From positions 1 to 5,922 of the forward strand of contig JAEZHZ010000007.1 in the NCBI GenBank assembly GCA_023436745.1: a stretch of DNA of 5,922 nt. Direction: 5' to 3'. The position numbers were made by a program, and so were the translations under genes. Below are positions 4,775 to 5,922 of the stretch, in pieces. The notes under the pieces are model-generated. The model worked only from the letters and a program-made list of their open reading frames with translations, ran no database searches and had not been told where the DNA came from. The stretch's first letter is position 1. Each line of letters begins with the position of its first letter. The stretch is from Pseudomonadota bacterium. Lineage in GTDB: Bacteria > Pseudomonadota > Alphaproteobacteria > Rhizobiales > Devosiaceae.

Positions 4775-5922
4775 ATGGACGTCTCTCTCCCCGAACCTGC
4801 CCCGGCCGGCGGCGCCGTGCAACTGACGCCGATGATGGCGCAGTTCTTCGAGATCAAATCGGCCAATCCCGGCTACCTTCTGTTCTACCGGATGGGCGAT
4901 TTCTACGAGCTTTTCTTTGAGGATGCCGAGATCGCCAGCGCCGTGCTCGGCATAGTTCTCACCAAGCGTGGCAAGCATCTCGGGCAGGATATCCAGATGT
5001 GTGGCGTGCCGATCCATGCCGCCAACGACTACCTGAACAAGCTGATCAAGCTTGGCCATCGCGTTGCCATCTGCGAGCAGGTGGAGGACCCGGCAGAAGC
5101 GAGGAAGCGCGGTTCGAAATCTGTGGTCAAACGCGATGTAGTCCGGCTGGTGACCCCCGGCACCCTCACCGAGGATGATCATCTCGAAGCCCGTGCCGCC
5201 AACTACCTTGCTGCCATCTCCAGCGTCCGCCATGGTGATGTCGACTTTGCCCTCGCCTGGGCCGATATTTCCACCGGCGAGACGTTCACGGCAGATCTGA
5301 CGGCGGAGCAGGTGCTCGATGAGTTAGCCCGCATCGATCCCGCCGAGTTGCTGATGAGCGCCACCACCAGAGAGGTGCTGTCGGAGCGCCAGTTGCTGCC
5401 TCCGGCGTTCCTCGCGAGGACGCACGTCACGACCCCTGAGAGCTTCGACAGCCAGATGGCTTCGGAGATGCTTTGTGATGGTTTTCCGGCAGGCGCATTC
5501 GATGCCAGCGCCTTGTCACGCGCAGCGCGCTCAGCCCTTGGGGCGCTAGTCGGCTATGTGCGCGACAGCCAGAGAGGGGCAGGGGTCGCCCTCAGGGCGC
5601 CCGTCATCGACAGTGCAGGCCGGCACCTCGCGATCGACGCGGCGACGCGCATGAGCCTCGAACTTACGCAGACACAGCGCGGGCAGGTGGCGGGTTCTCT
5701 GCGCCACAGCATCGACATGACAGTGACCGCGCCGGGATCGCGCTTGCTCGCGTCACGGCTTGCGGCACCACTTGCCGACGCCAGCGCGATCAACCACCGG
5801 CTGGACGCGGTCGGTTACCTGACCGAGGACACTCTGCTTGCAGGGCGGCTGCGGAGCGAACTCAAGGCGGTACCGGACCTCGCCCGTGCACTGACGCGTC
5901 TGGCGCTCGATCGTGGCGGACC
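4775..5922 (+). CDS. mutS: DNA mismatch repair protein MutS, N-terminal part (cut by window edge)
   Basis: MutS is the ATPase that recognises mismatches and small loops and recruits MutL. The frame is open from the ATG at 4775 to the right edge: 382 whole codons plus 2 bases, out of roughly 850-900 in the family. The mismatch-binding domain is clear, with LLFYRMGDFYELFFEDA (35-51) holding the F-x-E motif Phe43-Tyr44-Glu45 that stacks on the mispaired base, GVPIHAANDYLNKLI (77-91), AICEQVEDP (98-106) and RLVTPGT (124-130). The connector domain follows, then the start of the core/lever domain with IDAATRMSLELTQTQRG from residue 287 and PDLARALTRLALDRGG at the edge. The ATPase Walker motifs lie beyond the window. 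The ATG aligns well: TPMM (18-21) matches the TPMM near residue 11 of E. coli MutS. There is no obvious Shine-Dalgarno sequence before 4775. No frameshift is seen. Confidence 0.96.
   Translation, partial: MDVSLPEPAPAGGAVQLTPMMAQFFEIKSANPGYLLFYRMGDFYELFFEDAEIASAVLGIVLTKRGKHLGQDIQMCGVPIHAANDYLNKLIKLGHRVAICEQVEDPAEARKRGSKSVVKRDVVRLVTPGTLTEDDHLEARAANYLAAISSVRHGDVDFALAWADISTGETFTADLTAEQVLDELARIDPAELLMSATTREVLSERQLLPPAFLARTHVTTPESFDSQMASEMLCDGFPAGAFDASALSRAARSALGALVGYVRDSQRGAGVALRAPVIDSAGRHLAIDAATRMSLELTQTQRGQVAGSLRHSIDMTVTAPGSRLLASRLAAPLADASAINHRLDAVGYLTEDTLLAGRLRSELKAVPDLARALTRLALDRGG

Noticed and set aside
4769..5233. A minus-strand open frame of about 154 codons opposite the mutS 5' end
   Set aside because: It is antisense to clearly recognisable MutS sequence and shows no known domain or ribosome binding site.

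Overview
This window looks like an ordinary GC-rich chromosomal segment of an alphaproteobacterium. Sphingomonadales is the best guess: the S20 N-terminus reads like a sphingomonad S20, the formamidopyrimidine-DNA glycosylase has an alphaproteobacterial-style CPTPxC zinc finger, and the order rpsT-mutM-ubiE-ubiB is the arrangement commonly found beside dnaA in alphaproteobacteria. The species assignment is inference from memory and was not searched.

Layout from left to right. Bases 1-146 (minus) are the 5' end of rpsT (ribosomal protein S20), cut by the left edge. Bases 147-300 hold a good sigma-70-type promoter for rpsT and a leader of about 100 nt with two possible hairpins. Bases 301-1188 (minus) are mutM, the 8-oxoguanine DNA glycosylase. 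A 93-bp divergent gap with an AT-rich island follows. Then come ubiE (1282-2046) and ubiB (2051-3613) on the plus strand, 4 nt apart and almost certainly one operon. UbiE is the C-methyltransferase, and UbiB the atypical kinase/ATPase, of ubiquinone biosynthesis. Facing ubiB tail to tail is a malate/L-lactate dehydrogenase family (Ldh_2) oxidoreductase on the minus strand (3610-4647). The two genes share a CTAG that serves as a TAG stop on both strands. A 127-bp divergent gap with overlapping inverted repeats separates it from mutS (4775 onward, plus), which is cut by the right edge after about 382 residues of the mismatch-recognition protein.

The genes make sense as housekeeping: two DNA repair proteins (MutM against oxidised guanine, MutS for mismatches), two ubiquinone-pathway proteins, one ribosomal protein and one NAD(P)-dependent 2-oxo/2-hydroxy acid (or imine) oxidoreductase of unknown substrate. 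No RNA genes, mobile elements, CRISPR arrays or phage genes were seen, and no gene-free stretch exceeds 154 nt. I found no sign of a new biological system. The points worth a second look are the structured rpsT leader, the shared CTAG stop, the Ldh_2 gene placed between ubiB and mutS, and the repeat-rich gap before mutS.
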